Of a DNA stretch of 64,000 nucleotides, positions 1-8,158 are shown piece after piece. The position numbers and the translations under genes were made by a program. Every line of letters begins with the position of its first letter. The stretch's first letter is position 1. The notes beneath the pieces are model-generated. The model was not told where the DNA came from and did no database searches. It saw only the letters and a program-made list of their open reading frames with translations. This DNA is from Nocardia sp. BSTN01 (GTDB taxonomy: Bacteria; Actinomycetota; Actinomycetes; Mycobacteriales; Mycobacteriaceae), in assembly GCF_015354405.1 (NCBI RefSeq), contig NZ_JADKYP010000001.1, positions 338,459 through 402,458 of the forward strand, written 5' to 3'.

Positions 1-293
1 GCACCGGCGTTGGACTGGTCCTGCGCCTGCAGCGTTTCGGCCGCGGAGCGCATGTTGCCCGCCATACTGCTGAGGATGGCGCCGAGATTGCCGCCCGTCG
101 TGACGGCCTTACCGGCGGGATCGACGTACCCCTTCGCGAACTTCTCGCCGATTTCGTCGTCACCCCAGCATCGGCCCTCGGCCTCGACGATCCGCTTCAG
201 GTTCTGCACCGCGGTGATCACCCGGTCCGAGACGTCGTTGTACCGGGGCTCGGTCGACCGCAGGGCGGCCGGATCTGCCTTGAACGTGCTCAT
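1..293 (-). CDS. WXG100/ESX-like small secreted protein (partial, runs off left edge)
   Basis: The reading frame starts at the ATG ending at 293 and is still open at base 1, giving 97 codons. The protein is Ala/Asn-rich and predicted helical. A WGDDEIGEKFAKGY segment near residues 45–58 resembles the W-x-G turn and the following helix of WXG100-type type VII secretion substrates. The start overlaps the stop of the upstream YbaB-like gene by four bases (ATGA), so the two are probably translationally coupled. In actinobacteria such pairs often lead into a large polymorphic-toxin or LXG-type gene, which would lie beyond the window. The family call rests on motif and context only. Confidence 0.7.
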   Translation of the reverse strand, partial: MSTFKADPAALRSTEPRYNDVSDRVITAVQNLKRIVEAEGRCWGDDEIGEKFAKGYVDPAGKAVTTGGNLGAILSSMAGNMRSAAETLQAQDQSNAG

Positions 294-817
294 CTCTCCC
301 CCCGCAGGTAGCCGCGGTTGCGGTAGTAGTCGTCCTCGTCCTCGTCGTCGAACGCCCTGGGCTCCGGCGAATCCGGTTGCGCCGGTGCGTTCGACGCCGG
401 ATCGGGCAGCAGCGAGTTCATCAGATCTTTGATGCTGGGTGCGCCCGGAAGAATGTCGGAGAGGTCGGGTACGTCACCGGCGACGTCCTGGATGGGCGCC
501 AGCGCCTGCTGCGACAATTCGCCGGCGCGACGGGCGGCGGCCTGCGCGGCCTCGGCCATCGACCGACCGAGTTTCTCCGGAGTCGACCGCTTGAACGCCT
601 CGGGTTCCAGATGAACCTCCACCACCACGCCCGCGACATTGGCGACGACCCGGACCAGATTGTCCGCGGACCAGGCCTCGGCCGTCGTCGCGGCCAACCG
701 TTCCTGTACGTCGGCGAGCTCGCGCTTCTGCTGTTCGAAGGTCGCCAGGAGGGAATCGACTTCCAGTCGTAACGCCTCGTTCCGCGCCCGCGCGGCCTCC
801 CGCTCGGCGTCCGCCAT
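290..817 (-). CDS. YbaB/EbfC-type protein of a type VII secretion locus
   Basis: 175 aa. It starts at an ATG preceded by a strong GGAGGGG ribosome site. Residues 1–45 form a charged alpha-helical, coiled-coil-like segment. A beta-rich stretch follows (VRVVANVAGVVVEVHLEPEAF), typical of the YbaB/EbfC fold, then an Ala-rich helix. The tail after about residue 120 is Pro/Asp/Glu-rich and very acidic (DDEDEDDYY). Canonical YbaB is a roughly 100-aa nucleoid-associated dimer. Longer versions with acidic tails commonly sit next to WXG100 genes in Nocardia and Mycobacterium, and their function there is not established. It overlaps the WXG100-like gene by four bases. Confidence 0.75.
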   Translation of the reverse strand: MADAEREAARARNEALRLEVDSLLATFEQQKRELADVQERLAATTAEAWSADNLVRVVANVAGVVVEVHLEPEAFKRSTPEKLGRSMAEAAQAAARRAGELSQQALAPIQDVAGDVPDLSDILPGAPSIKDLMNSLLPDPASNAPAQPDSPEPRAFDDEDEDDYYRNRGYLRGER

Positions 818-915
818 TTGTCCACCCCTCCGTCGAAAACCAGCCGTCAACATATCCGACGCGACGCGGCGGCGATCGGTTCCCACCGTTCTCGTGCGCG
901 CCGGGCGACGGCCTC

Positions 916-1770
916 CTACTTGCGCAGGGCGCGGGCCATCTGGACGAGCTGCAGCGGCGAAACGTGTTCGGGCTCGGGCTCTTCGGTGGCTTCGGGGTCC
1001 ACCGCCGCGGTGTGCGGGATGTCGGCCTCGGGGTCGGCGAAGGGCTGATACTTCTTGTCGCCCAGGAGTTGGTAGCTGAGGTAGCCGACCAGGAGGGCGC
1101 GGGTGAGGCGTTCGGTCTTCGGTTCGTATTTGGCGGCGCCGAGGGCGGCCAGGGCGCGACGGCCCTCGACGATGCCGTTGTGGGTGGCCTTGTCGACGGT
1201 GCGCAGCGACATCGGCCCGCCCCAGGCGGTGGCGAGAGCTTGCGCGGTGCAGTTGCCGGTGGAGATGTCGACACCCCCGGCGACGATGAGGGCCGGGGTG
1301 TCGATCTGGGGTGCGAGGGCTTCCGCGCTCGGGGCGGTGGGTGCCGGATAGAGGGCCGCCACGGCGCCGACCTTGCGCTGCGAGGCGGCGATGACGGCGG
1401 CTCCCGCGCCCATTCCGTGCCCCGCCAGGGCGAGTTTGTCCGGGTGCACGCTGATGTTTCCGCCGCCCAGCCGCACGCCCGCGCAGATGTCGAGGGTGGT
1501 CAGCAGGTCGGTGGCCAGATTCAGGTGCGAGGGCAGCGGGCCGCGTTCGGTGTCGGGTGCGGCGGCGACGAAACCCCAGGACGCGAGATGTTCGAGCAGT
1601 CGGCGGTAGTTGCCGGCGCCGGCGAGCCAGCCGTGTCCGAAGGCGACCGCGGGCAGGTTGTGGCCCTCTTCGGGGGTGTACACCACGCCGGGCTGCCCGG
1701 CGATGCCGAGGTTGCCGCGCATCACCCGGTGCGGACCGGGGCTGGTCAGAATGCTCAGAAGCGATTTCAC
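916..1770 (-). CDS. Alpha/beta hydrolase (dienelactone-hydrolase-like/PET-hydrolase-like)
   Basis: About 284 aa from the GTG at 1770; GTG codons at 1776 and 1782 in the same frame are alternatives. The frame stays open to 1914, but that extension is Arg-rich and overlaps the glmS start, so it is unlikely to be coding. Features are an HGWLAG oxyanion-type loop, a GHGMGAGAA nucleophile elbow in which Ser is replaced by Met/Gly, and a later Asp/His-containing half. Because the usual GxSxG is GHGMG, catalytic activity is uncertain. The last 50 residues are Glu/Pro-rich. The gene is divergent from glmS with about 140 bp between them. Substrate unknown. Confidence 0.75.
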   Translation of the reverse strand: MKSLLSILTSPGPHRVMRGNLGIAGQPGVVYTPEEGHNLPAVAFGHGWLAGAGNYRRLLEHLASWGFVAAAPDTERGPLPSHLNLATDLLTTLDICAGVRLGGGNISVHPDKLALAGHGMGAGAAVIAASQRKVGAVAALYPAPTAPSAEALAPQIDTPALIVAGGVDISTGNCTAQALATAWGGPMSLRTVDKATHNGIVEGRRALAALGAAKYEPKTERLTRALLVGYLSYQLLGDKKYQPFADPEADIPHTAAVDPEATEEPEPEHVSPLQLVQMARALRK

Positions 1771-1912
1771 AGACACCGACACGGGGGTGAACTCTACCGA
1801 GAGTCGCCCGGAATGCGGCACTGTCGCGAGCGGAGCGGTCCGGACATGCCGCCACCTGCTGCGATAGCGGGCCGATTCGCGTGTCCACGCGGCCCAAGTA
1901 GGCTGGGACACC

Positions 1913-3781
1913 ATGTGCGGAATCGTTGGCTACGTCGGGTACCGGGACGCGCTCGGCGTCGTCGTGGACGCACTGCGCCGCATGGAGTACCGGGGCTACG
2001 ACTCCGCGGGCGTGGCGATCCTGGACGGCGCGGGCACTGTCGCGGTGGAGCGCAAGGCCGGTCGGCTGGCCAATCTGGAGGCCGAGCTGGCCGAGGCCGG
2101 TCCCGCCGCGTTCGCCGGTACGACGGGTATGGGACATACCCGGTGGGCCACGCACGGCGCGCCCACCGATCGCAACGCGCACCCGCACCGCGACCTCGCG
2201 GGCCGGGTCGCGGTCGTGCACAACGGCATCATCGAGAATTTCGCGCCGCTGCGGCGCGAGCTCGAGGAAGCCGGGGTCGAACTGCGCAGCGATACCGATA
2301 CCGAGGTCGCGGTGCACCTGGTCGCGCAGGCCTATGCGGCCGGACCCACGGCCGGTGATTTCGTCGGCAGCGCACTGGCCGTCCTGCGCCGGCTCGAGGG
2401 CGCGTTCACGCTGGTGTTCACCCATGCCGATCATCCGGGCACGATCGTGGCCGCGCGTCGCTCGACACCGCTGGTGGTCGGTGTGGGCAAGGGGGAGATG
2501 TTCATCGCCTCGGATGTGACGGCGTTCATCGAGCACACGCGGGAGGCGGTCGAGCTCGGTCAGGACCAGGCCGTGGTGATCACCGCGGACAGCTACGTGG
2601 TCACCGATTTCACCGGCGACACCGAGGCTGTGCGGACCCGGCCGTTCACCATCGACTGGGATCTGGCCGCCGCCGAGAAGGGCGGCCACGACTACTTCAT
2701 GCTCAAGGAGATCGAGGAGCAGCCCGCCGGGGTGGCCGAGACGCTGATGGGCCACTTCGACAACGGCCGCATCGTGCTGGACGAGCAGCGCCTCGCCGAC
2801 CAGGAACTTCGCGAATTCGACAAGGTGTTCGTGGTGGCCTGCGGCAGTTCGTATCACGCCGGGCTGTTGGCCAAGTACGCGATCGAACACTGGACGCGGG
2901 TTCCGGTCGAGGTCGAATTGGCCAGTGAGTTCCGCTACCGTGACCCGGTCCTGGACCGGTCCACGCTGGTGGTCGCGATCTCGCAGTCCGGTGAGACCGC
3001 CGACACGCTGGAGGCGGTGCGCCACGCCAAGGAGCAGAAGGCGCGCGTGCTCGCGATCTGCAACACCAACGGCGCGCAGATTCCCCGCGAATCCGATGCC
3101 GTGGTCTACACGCGCACCGGCCCGGAGATCGGCGTCGCCTCGACCAAGGCCTTCCTCGCCCAGATCACCGCGAATTACCTTGTGGGCCTTGCCCTCGCGC
3201 AGGCACGCGGCACCAAGTACCCGGACGAGGTGGCCCGCGAGTTCGGTGAGTTGGAGGCCATGCCGAAGCTGGTGGAGCGGGTGCTCGAGACCGCGCCGCA
3301 GGTGCGCGAGATCGCCCGCCGGTTCGCGCATCAGTCGACGGTGCTGTTCCTCGGTCGCCACGTCGGCTACCCGGTCGCGCTCGAGGGTGCGCTCAAACTC
3401 AAAGAGCTGGCCTATATGCACGCCGAGGGCTTCGCCGCCGGTGAACTCAAGCACGGCCCGATCGCGCTGATCGAGGAGGGCCTGCCGGTGATCGTGGTGA
3501 TGCCCTCGCCGAAGGGGCGCGCGGTGCTGCATTCGAAGCTGCTCAGCAATATCCGGGAGATCCAGGCTCGCGGCGCCCGCACCATCGTGATCGCGGAGGA
3601 GGGTGACGATACGGTCCGCCCGTTCGCCGACCATCTGATCGAGATCCCGGCCGCCCCGACCCTCTTCCAGCCGCTGCTGTCGACCGTGCCACTGCAGATC
3701 TTCGCCGCCGAGGTGGCGCAGACCCGCGGCTACGACATCGACAAACCGCGCAACCTCGCGAAGTCGGTCACCGTCGAATAG
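1913..3781 (+). CDS. glmS: Glutamine–fructose-6-phosphate aminotransferase (isomerizing)
   Basis: 622 aa, full length. It makes glucosamine-6-phosphate from fructose-6-phosphate and glutamine, the first step to UDP-GlcNAc for peptidoglycan. Met-Cys at the N terminus supplies the Cys nucleophile of the class II glutaminase domain (residues about 1–230; MEYRGYDSAG, HTRWATHG and HNGIIENF motifs visible). Two SIS sugar-isomerase domains follow (CGSSYHAG, SQSGETADT, STKAFLAQ). The C terminus KPRNLAKSVTVE is diagnostic. No ribosome site is obvious, and the start lies a few bases beyond a TAGGCT -10-like hexamer. No glmS ribozyme was seen. Confidence 0.98.
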   Translation: MCGIVGYVGYRDALGVVVDALRRMEYRGYDSAGVAILDGAGTVAVERKAGRLANLEAELAEAGPAAFAGTTGMGHTRWATHGAPTDRNAHPHRDLAGRVAVVHNGIIENFAPLRRELEEAGVELRSDTDTEVAVHLVAQAYAAGPTAGDFVGSALAVLRRLEGAFTLVFTHADHPGTIVAARRSTPLVVGVGKGEMFIASDVTAFIEHTREAVELGQDQAVVITADSYVVTDFTGDTEAVRTRPFTIDWDLAAAEKGGHDYFMLKEIEEQPAGVAETLMGHFDNGRIVLDEQRLADQELREFDKVFVVACGSSYHAGLLAKYAIEHWTRVPVEVELASEFRYRDPVLDRSTLVVAISQSGETADTLEAVRHAKEQKARVLAICNTNGAQIPRESDAVVYTRTGPEIGVASTKAFLAQITANYLVGLALAQARGTKYPDEVAREFGELEAMPKLVERVLETAPQVREIARRFAHQSTVLFLGRHVGYPVALEGALKLKELAYMHAEGFAAGELKHGPIALIEEGLPVIVVMPSPKGRAVLHSKLLSNIREIQARGARTIVIAEEGDDTVRPFADHLIEIPAAPTLFQPLLSTVPLQIFAAEVAQTRGYDIDKPRNLAKSVTVE

Positions 3782-3848
3782 CGATCGGCGCTCCGCTGGT
3801 CACGGCCGTCGAACCGCCGCGAGGCGCGGGCAGGAGACGCGGCAGTGA

Positions 3849-4280
3849 CTACCGTACGGTGACGGTGCCGCGCATCTCGGGATGCAGTGGGCACAGGTAG
3901 CGGTAGACGCCGGGGATCGCGAAGGTGTGGCTCCACTCGCCGCCGGTGAAGATGGGGCTGTTGATGCCCATCGCCGCATCGCCGATGCCCTGCACGGCAT
4001 GCGGCACCTTGTCGGAGAACTTCCAGGTCACCGTGTCGCCCGCCTGTATGGTCACGGCGTCGGGGGAGAACTTCATATCCTCGACGCGCACGGTCACCGC
4101 GGCCGGTTGGGCCGAGGTCGGCGAGGCTGCCGCGGTGCCGGGCGGTGTGGCCGCGGTCGTGGTGGGCGGTGTGGATGTCGTTGTGTTCGAACCACATCCG
4201 GCGATCAGCACGGCAGCCACCAGCGCTCCGGCGGTCGGGAGGAGACGCGCTGCGCGGATGCGTACGGTGCTGTAGGCCAT
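3849..4280 (-). CDS. Lipoprotein with a cupredoxin (type 1 copper) domain
   Basis: 143 aa. Signal peptide with lipobox LIAGC (Cys29), then a Thr/Pro/Ala-rich linker (residues 30–60), then a plastocyanin/amicyanin-like domain. The copper ligands can be placed at His94 (VPHAVQ), Cys130, His133 and Met136 (CPLHPEM), a complete type 1 set. It probably acts on the outer face of the membrane as an electron carrier or copper-binding lipoprotein. The frame is open further upstream, but that part overlaps the nnr promoter region and the lipobox fits a start at 4280. Convergent with glmS. Confidence 0.85.
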   Translation of the reverse strand: MAYSTVRIRAARLLPTAGALVAAVLIAGCGSNTTTSTPPTTTAATPPGTAAASPTSAQPAAVTVRVEDMKFSPDAVTIQAGDTVTWKFSDKVPHAVQGIGDAAMGINSPIFTGGEWSHTFAIPGVYRYLCPLHPEMRGTVTVR

Positions 4281-4452
4281 GGCTACGAGCCTAGTCCGGC
4301 GGTTGCGTCCGGTTCGCCGCACCCGCGCGCGGTGTCGGCGTCTCGCGTCGGCGAGCCGCGGGCATACGGAGACCGGAGATCTCCGGGCGTACTCTGCTGG
4401 AGGTTCCGATTCGAGCGCGATTCCTACCGTGATCCCGACGAGGAGGCGAATG

Positions 4453-5922
4453 ATGGCACCGGCCCTGCGGGGATACTTCACCGTCGACGAGGTGCGAGCG
4501 GCCGAAGCCGAACTGTTCGAGCGGGTCGCCGCGGGGGTACCGATGCGCCGCGCCGCCTACGGATTGGCGAATGTGGTTGCGGCCGAACTGCGGGAACGGA
4601 CCGGAGGCATCGCCGGGCGGGCCGTGACCCTGCTCGTCGGGTCCGGGGACAACGGCGGCGATGCGCTCTGGGCGGGCGCCACGCTGCGCCGGCGCGGGGT
4701 GGCGGTGACGGCGGTGCTGTTGTCACCCGAGCGAGCGCATGCGGAAGGGCTCGCGGCACTGCGCCGGGCGGGCGGCCGGATTCGCGAGGCCGACGCCGGT
4801 TCGGCCGCGGAACTGCTCGGCGCGCCGGACCTGGTGGTCGACGGCATCATCGGCATCTCCGGCCGGGGTGCGCTGCGACCGCGGGCCGCCGAACTGGTGG
4901 CGGCGGTCGAGGCGCCGATCGTCGCCGCCGATCTGCCGAGCGGTGTCGATCCGAATACCGGTGCGGTGGACGGCCCGGCGGTGCGGGCCGAGGTGACGGT
5001 CACCTTCGGTGCGTACAAACCGGTGCACGCGCTGGCCGCACCGTGGTGTGGGCGAATCGAGTTGATCGACATCGATTTACGGCTGCCCGCGCCGACCCTG
5101 GCCGCGTTGGAGCCGGTGTCGATCGGTCGCGACTGGCCGGTGCCCGGCCCGCACGACGACAAGTACACACAGGGCGTGACCGGGATCCACGCCGGCAGTG
5201 ACACCTATCCCGGCGCCGCGGTGTTGTGCACGGGCGCCGCGGTGGCCGCGACCTCCGGTATGGTGCGTTACGCCGGGACCGCGGCCGCGCAGGTGCTCAC
5301 GCAGTTCCCGGAAGTCATTGCGGCCGAGAGTATTTCCGATACCGGCCGGGTGCAGTCCTGGGTGTTCGGGCCGGGAGCGGGCACCGACGACGCGGCGCGC
5401 GAGCGCCTCGCGGAGATCCTGGCCACCGATCTGCCGGTGGTGGTCGATGCCGACGGATTGACCCTGCTGGCCGCCACGCCGGAGCTGGTCACCGGTCGCG
5501 GCGCGCCGACCGTATTGACCCCGCACGCAGGCGAATTCGCGCGGCTGACCGGTCGTGAACTCGGCCCCGACCGGGTGGCGGCGGTCCGCGAACTCGCCGA
5601 GAAATGGCAGGTGACGGTCCTGTTGAAGGGACGGTCCACGCTGGTCGCCACCCCCGGCGAGCCGACGCTGGTCAACGAGGCGGGCGGTTCCTGGGCGGCC
5701 ACCGCGGGCGCCGGGGACGTTCTGTCCGGAGTGATCGGCGCCCTGCTGGCGGCTGGGGAGGAACCGGCGTGGGCGGCGGCGGCCGCCGCGCGCGTCCACG
5801 CCCTCGCCGCCAATCTCGCCGCCCACGCGAACGGTGATGCGGGGGCGCCGATTTCGGCTACTCCACTGCTGCACCACCTACGAGCCGCGGTGCGGACCTT
5901 GCGCAGTCTTGCCGAACGCTGA
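4453..5922 (+). CDS. nnr: Bifunctional NAD(P)H-hydrate repair enzyme (epimerase/dehydratase)
   Basis: 489 aa. An N-terminal YjeF_N epimerase domain (residues about 1–210; GSGDNGGDAL) is fused to an ADP-dependent NAD(P)H-hydrate dehydratase of the ribokinase fold (residues about 230–485; VDADGLTLL, TPHAGEFARLTG, GAGDVLSGVIG). It repairs hydrated NADH/NADPH. The ATG at 4453 is chosen because AGGAGG lies six bases upstream; an ATG at 4450 is also possible. The frame is open back to 4279, but no ribosome site supports a longer form. It lies close to glmS and alr, as in mycobacteria. Confidence 0.95.
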   Translation: MAPALRGYFTVDEVRAAEAELFERVAAGVPMRRAAYGLANVVAAELRERTGGIAGRAVTLLVGSGDNGGDALWAGATLRRRGVAVTAVLLSPERAHAEGLAALRRAGGRIREADAGSAAELLGAPDLVVDGIIGISGRGALRPRAAELVAAVEAPIVAADLPSGVDPNTGAVDGPAVRAEVTVTFGAYKPVHALAAPWCGRIELIDIDLRLPAPTLAALEPVSIGRDWPVPGPHDDKYTQGVTGIHAGSDTYPGAAVLCTGAAVAATSGMVRYAGTAAAQVLTQFPEVIAAESISDTGRVQSWVFGPGAGTDDAARERLAEILATDLPVVVDADGLTLLAATPELVTGRGAPTVLTPHAGEFARLTGRELGPDRVAAVRELAEKWQVTVLLKGRSTLVATPGEPTLVNEAGGSWAATAGAGDVLSGVIGALLAAGEEPAWAAAAAARVHALAANLAAHANGDAGAPISATPLLHHLRAAVRTLRSLAER

Positions 5923-6035
5923 CCGACGACCGGCTGATCCGCTCGAGCCGTTTCCGGGCCGGGGGGATCGGAAACCGGGTGCCGAGGCCGAAGCGCGCGG
6001 TCGCACCGCCGGCGTCCCCTACGGTTCGAGCCCGA

Positions 6036-6854
6036 TCAATCTCCTTGTGCCGCCAGCGTTACCGACTCCCATTCGCGCCAGGTCGAAAGCCGCGACTCGT
6101 AATCGGCGGTCGCGATCTGCAGCGGCGCGGTACCCAGGAACAGGCGCAAGGGCGGTTTCTCGGCGTCGACCACCGCCAGGATCGCCGACCGCGTGGCCGT
6201 CGGCTCGCCGGGCTGCTGGGCCGAACGGGTGCGATTGCGCGCTGCCCGCACCTCGTCGTATGCCGGATTCTCCGCGCTGTGCACCGATGACGGTCCGGCC
6301 CAATCGGTGCTGAACCCGCCCGGCTCGATCAAGGTGACGTGGATGCCGAATCCGGCGACCTCCTGCGCCAGCGACTGCGAGAACCCCTCGAGCGCCCACT
6401 TCGAGGCGTGATAGGCGCCGAGATTCGGGAACGCGCTGATCCCGCCGATACTCGACACCTGGATGATGTGCCCGCTGCCCTGCTCGCGCAGAATCGGCAG
6501 CGCCGCCTGGGTGACCCACAGCGCCCCGAAGACATTCGTCTCGAGTTGCGCGCGGATCTCGTCCTCGGTGAGCTCTTCGAGCATGCCGAAATGGCCGTAA
6601 CCGGCGTTGTTGACCACGACGTCCAGGCGGCCGAACCGCTGAGCCGCCTCGGCGACCGCCGCGAAATCGCCCGCGCGGTCGGTGACGTCCAACTGCAGCG
6701 GCAGGAAGGTGTCGGGGTAGGCGGCGACGATGTCGTCGAGTGTCTCCAGCTTGCGCGCGGTTCCGGCGACCCGGTCGCCGCGTTCGAGGGCCGCGAGGGC
6801 CCATTCGCGGCCGAATCCGCGCGAGACGCCGGTGATGAACCAAACCTTGCTCAT
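6036..6854 (-). CDS. Short-chain dehydrogenase/reductase, probably MerR-regulated
   Basis: 272 aa. Classical SDR: TGVSRGFG cofactor loop at residues 8–15, NNAGYG, catalytic Ser in SSIGG, and YHASK (Tyr-x-x-x-Lys). The ATG follows AGAGGGG. The substrate is unknown. It is divergent from alr, and a perfect palindrome in its upstream region (6919–6932) has the shape of a MerR-family operator lying in the spacer of a promoter that reads toward this gene. No MerR gene is present in the window. Confidence 0.9.
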   Translation of the reverse strand: MSKVWFITGVSRGFGREWALAALERGDRVAGTARKLETLDDIVAAYPDTFLPLQLDVTDRAGDFAAVAEAAQRFGRLDVVVNNAGYGHFGMLEELTEDEIRAQLETNVFGALWVTQAALPILREQGSGHIIQVSSIGGISAFPNLGAYHASKWALEGFSQSLAQEVAGFGIHVTLIEPGGFSTDWAGPSSVHSAENPAYDEVRAARNRTRSAQQPGEPTATRSAILAVVDAEKPPLRLFLGTAPLQIATADYESRLSTWREWESVTLAAQGD

Positions 6855-6918
6855 GAAACCCCTCTGGTGGATGGGTGGTGGCGAGCGGCGTATGCCCGCG
6901 TGAACCACGCTAACGAGC

Positions 6919-6932
6919 TGGAGTGCACTCCA
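6919..6932 (-). promoter_or_regulatory. Palindromic MerR-type operator/promoter for the SDR gene
   Basis: TGGAGTGCACTCCA is a perfect 14-bp palindrome. Read on the minus strand, a TTGCTT (-35-like) hexamer abuts it and a TTAGCG (-10-like) hexamer follows with 18 bp between. The over-long spacer carrying a GGAGT–ACTCC dyad is the hallmark of MerR-activated promoters. The assignment is by pattern only. Confidence 0.6.
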
Positions 6933-7015
6933 AGCAAGGGTTGATCTCGACCCGATTCGAAGTCACTCGGGCGCGCCGGGTGGCCGCGGCGCGCCGCGTG
7001 GCAGGATCGGTAGCC

Positions 7016-8158
7016 GTGAGTAGCGCTGATCCGCAGGTGGAGACCGTCGTCGATCTGGATGCCATCGCACACAACGTGCGGATACTGCGCGAACACGCCG
7101 GCGATGCGGCGGTGATGGTGGTGGTGAAAGCCGACGCCTACAACCACGGCGCGGTGCAGGTCGGCCGGGCGGCACTGGCCGCCGGCGCGGCCGAACTCGG
7201 GGTGACCACCATTCCCGAGGCGCTCGAGCTGCGCGCGGCCGGGATCACCGCGCCCATCCTCAGCTGGCTCAACACCTCCGACGCGGACTACGCCGCCGCC
7301 ATCGCCGCCGATATCGAGATCGGCGTGTCCTCGACCGCTCATCTGCGAGCGGTGGAGCGCGCGGCGCGGGCGAGCGGAACCACCGCGACCGTCACGCTGA
7401 AGCTCGATACCGGCCTGAACCGCAACGGTGTCTCCTCCACGGACTATCCGCACGTACTGGCCCTGCTGCAGGAGCTGGTCGCCGAGCGGGTGGTGCATCT
7501 GCGGGCGATGTTCTCCCATCTCGCCCACGCCGATCAGCCGCAGCATCCGGTCATCGATGTGCAGCGGGACAGATTCGTCGAGGCCATCGCGGTCGCCAAG
7601 GATTACGGGCTGCAGCCCGAGGTGGTCCACCTGGCCAACTCCGCGGCCACCCTGACCCGGCCCGATCTGGCGTTCGACATGGTGCGGCCCGGTATCGCCG
7701 TCTACGGCCTCAGCCCGATTCCGGAGATCTCCGACTTCGGCCTGCGTCCGGCCATGACCTTCCGGGCCCGGGTCGCCCTGGTCAAGCGGGTGGCGCAGGG
7801 GGAGGGCGTGTCCTATGGGCACGAGTGGATCGCGCCGCACGACACCACCGTGGCGCTGATTCCGGCGGGCTATGCCGACGGTGTGCCGCGCGGTCTGGGC
7901 GGCCGGATCGCACTGCGGATCGGAGACGCGGAGTATCCGAACGTCGGCCGGGTGTGCATGGACCAGCTGGTCGTGGATCTCGGCGAGAACCGGCAGGGAG
8001 TGCAGGAGGGCGATCGCGCGGTGCTGTTCGGCGGGGCTCCCGGCGATCCGCACGCGCAGCGGTGGGCGGAACTGATGAACACCATCCACTACGAGATCGT
8101 GTGTTCCCCCCGTGGCCGTGTCGTGCGAGGCTATACCGGACAGGCAGGGGTGGTGTGA
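7016..8158 (+). CDS. alr: Alanine racemase
   Basis: 380 aa. PLP-dependent interconversion of L- and D-alanine for peptidoglycan. The PLP-binding Lys is Lys38 in VVVKADAYNHG; the second catalytic base, Tyr, is in GVSYGHEW; the DMVRPGIAVYG and VCMDQLVVDLG signatures are present. The GTG at 7016 is chosen by comparison with family length. The frame is open to 6923, but the extra residues overlap the divergent promoter of the neighbouring SDR. Its stop overlaps the next start by one base (TGATG), so it heads an operon with the hydrolase and tsaE. Confidence 0.97.
   Translation: MSSADPQVETVVDLDAIAHNVRILREHAGDAAVMVVVKADAYNHGAVQVGRAALAAGAAELGVTTIPEALELRAAGITAPILSWLNTSDADYAAAIAADIEIGVSSTAHLRAVERAARASGTTATVTLKLDTGLNRNGVSSTDYPHVLALLQELVAERVVHLRAMFSHLAHADQPQHPVIDVQRDRFVEAIAVAKDYGLQPEVVHLANSAATLTRPDLAFDMVRPGIAVYGLSPIPEISDFGLRPAMTFRARVALVKRVAQGEGVSYGHEWIAPHDTTVALIPAGYADGVPRGLGGRIALRIGDAEYPNVGRVCMDQLVVDLGENRQGVQEGDRAVLFGGAPGDPHAQRWAELMNTIHYEIVCSPRGRVVRGYTGQAGVV

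Noticed and set aside
1860-1912. glmS ribozyme/riboswitch
   Set aside because: No glmS ribozyme core is present and this class is typical of Firmicutes.
818-3634. Very long minus-strand open frame antisense to glmS, continuous with the YbaB-like gene
   Set aside because: Arg/His/Gly-rich composition and third-position pattern are those of a shadow of glmS; only 290–817 has a ribosome site and family features.
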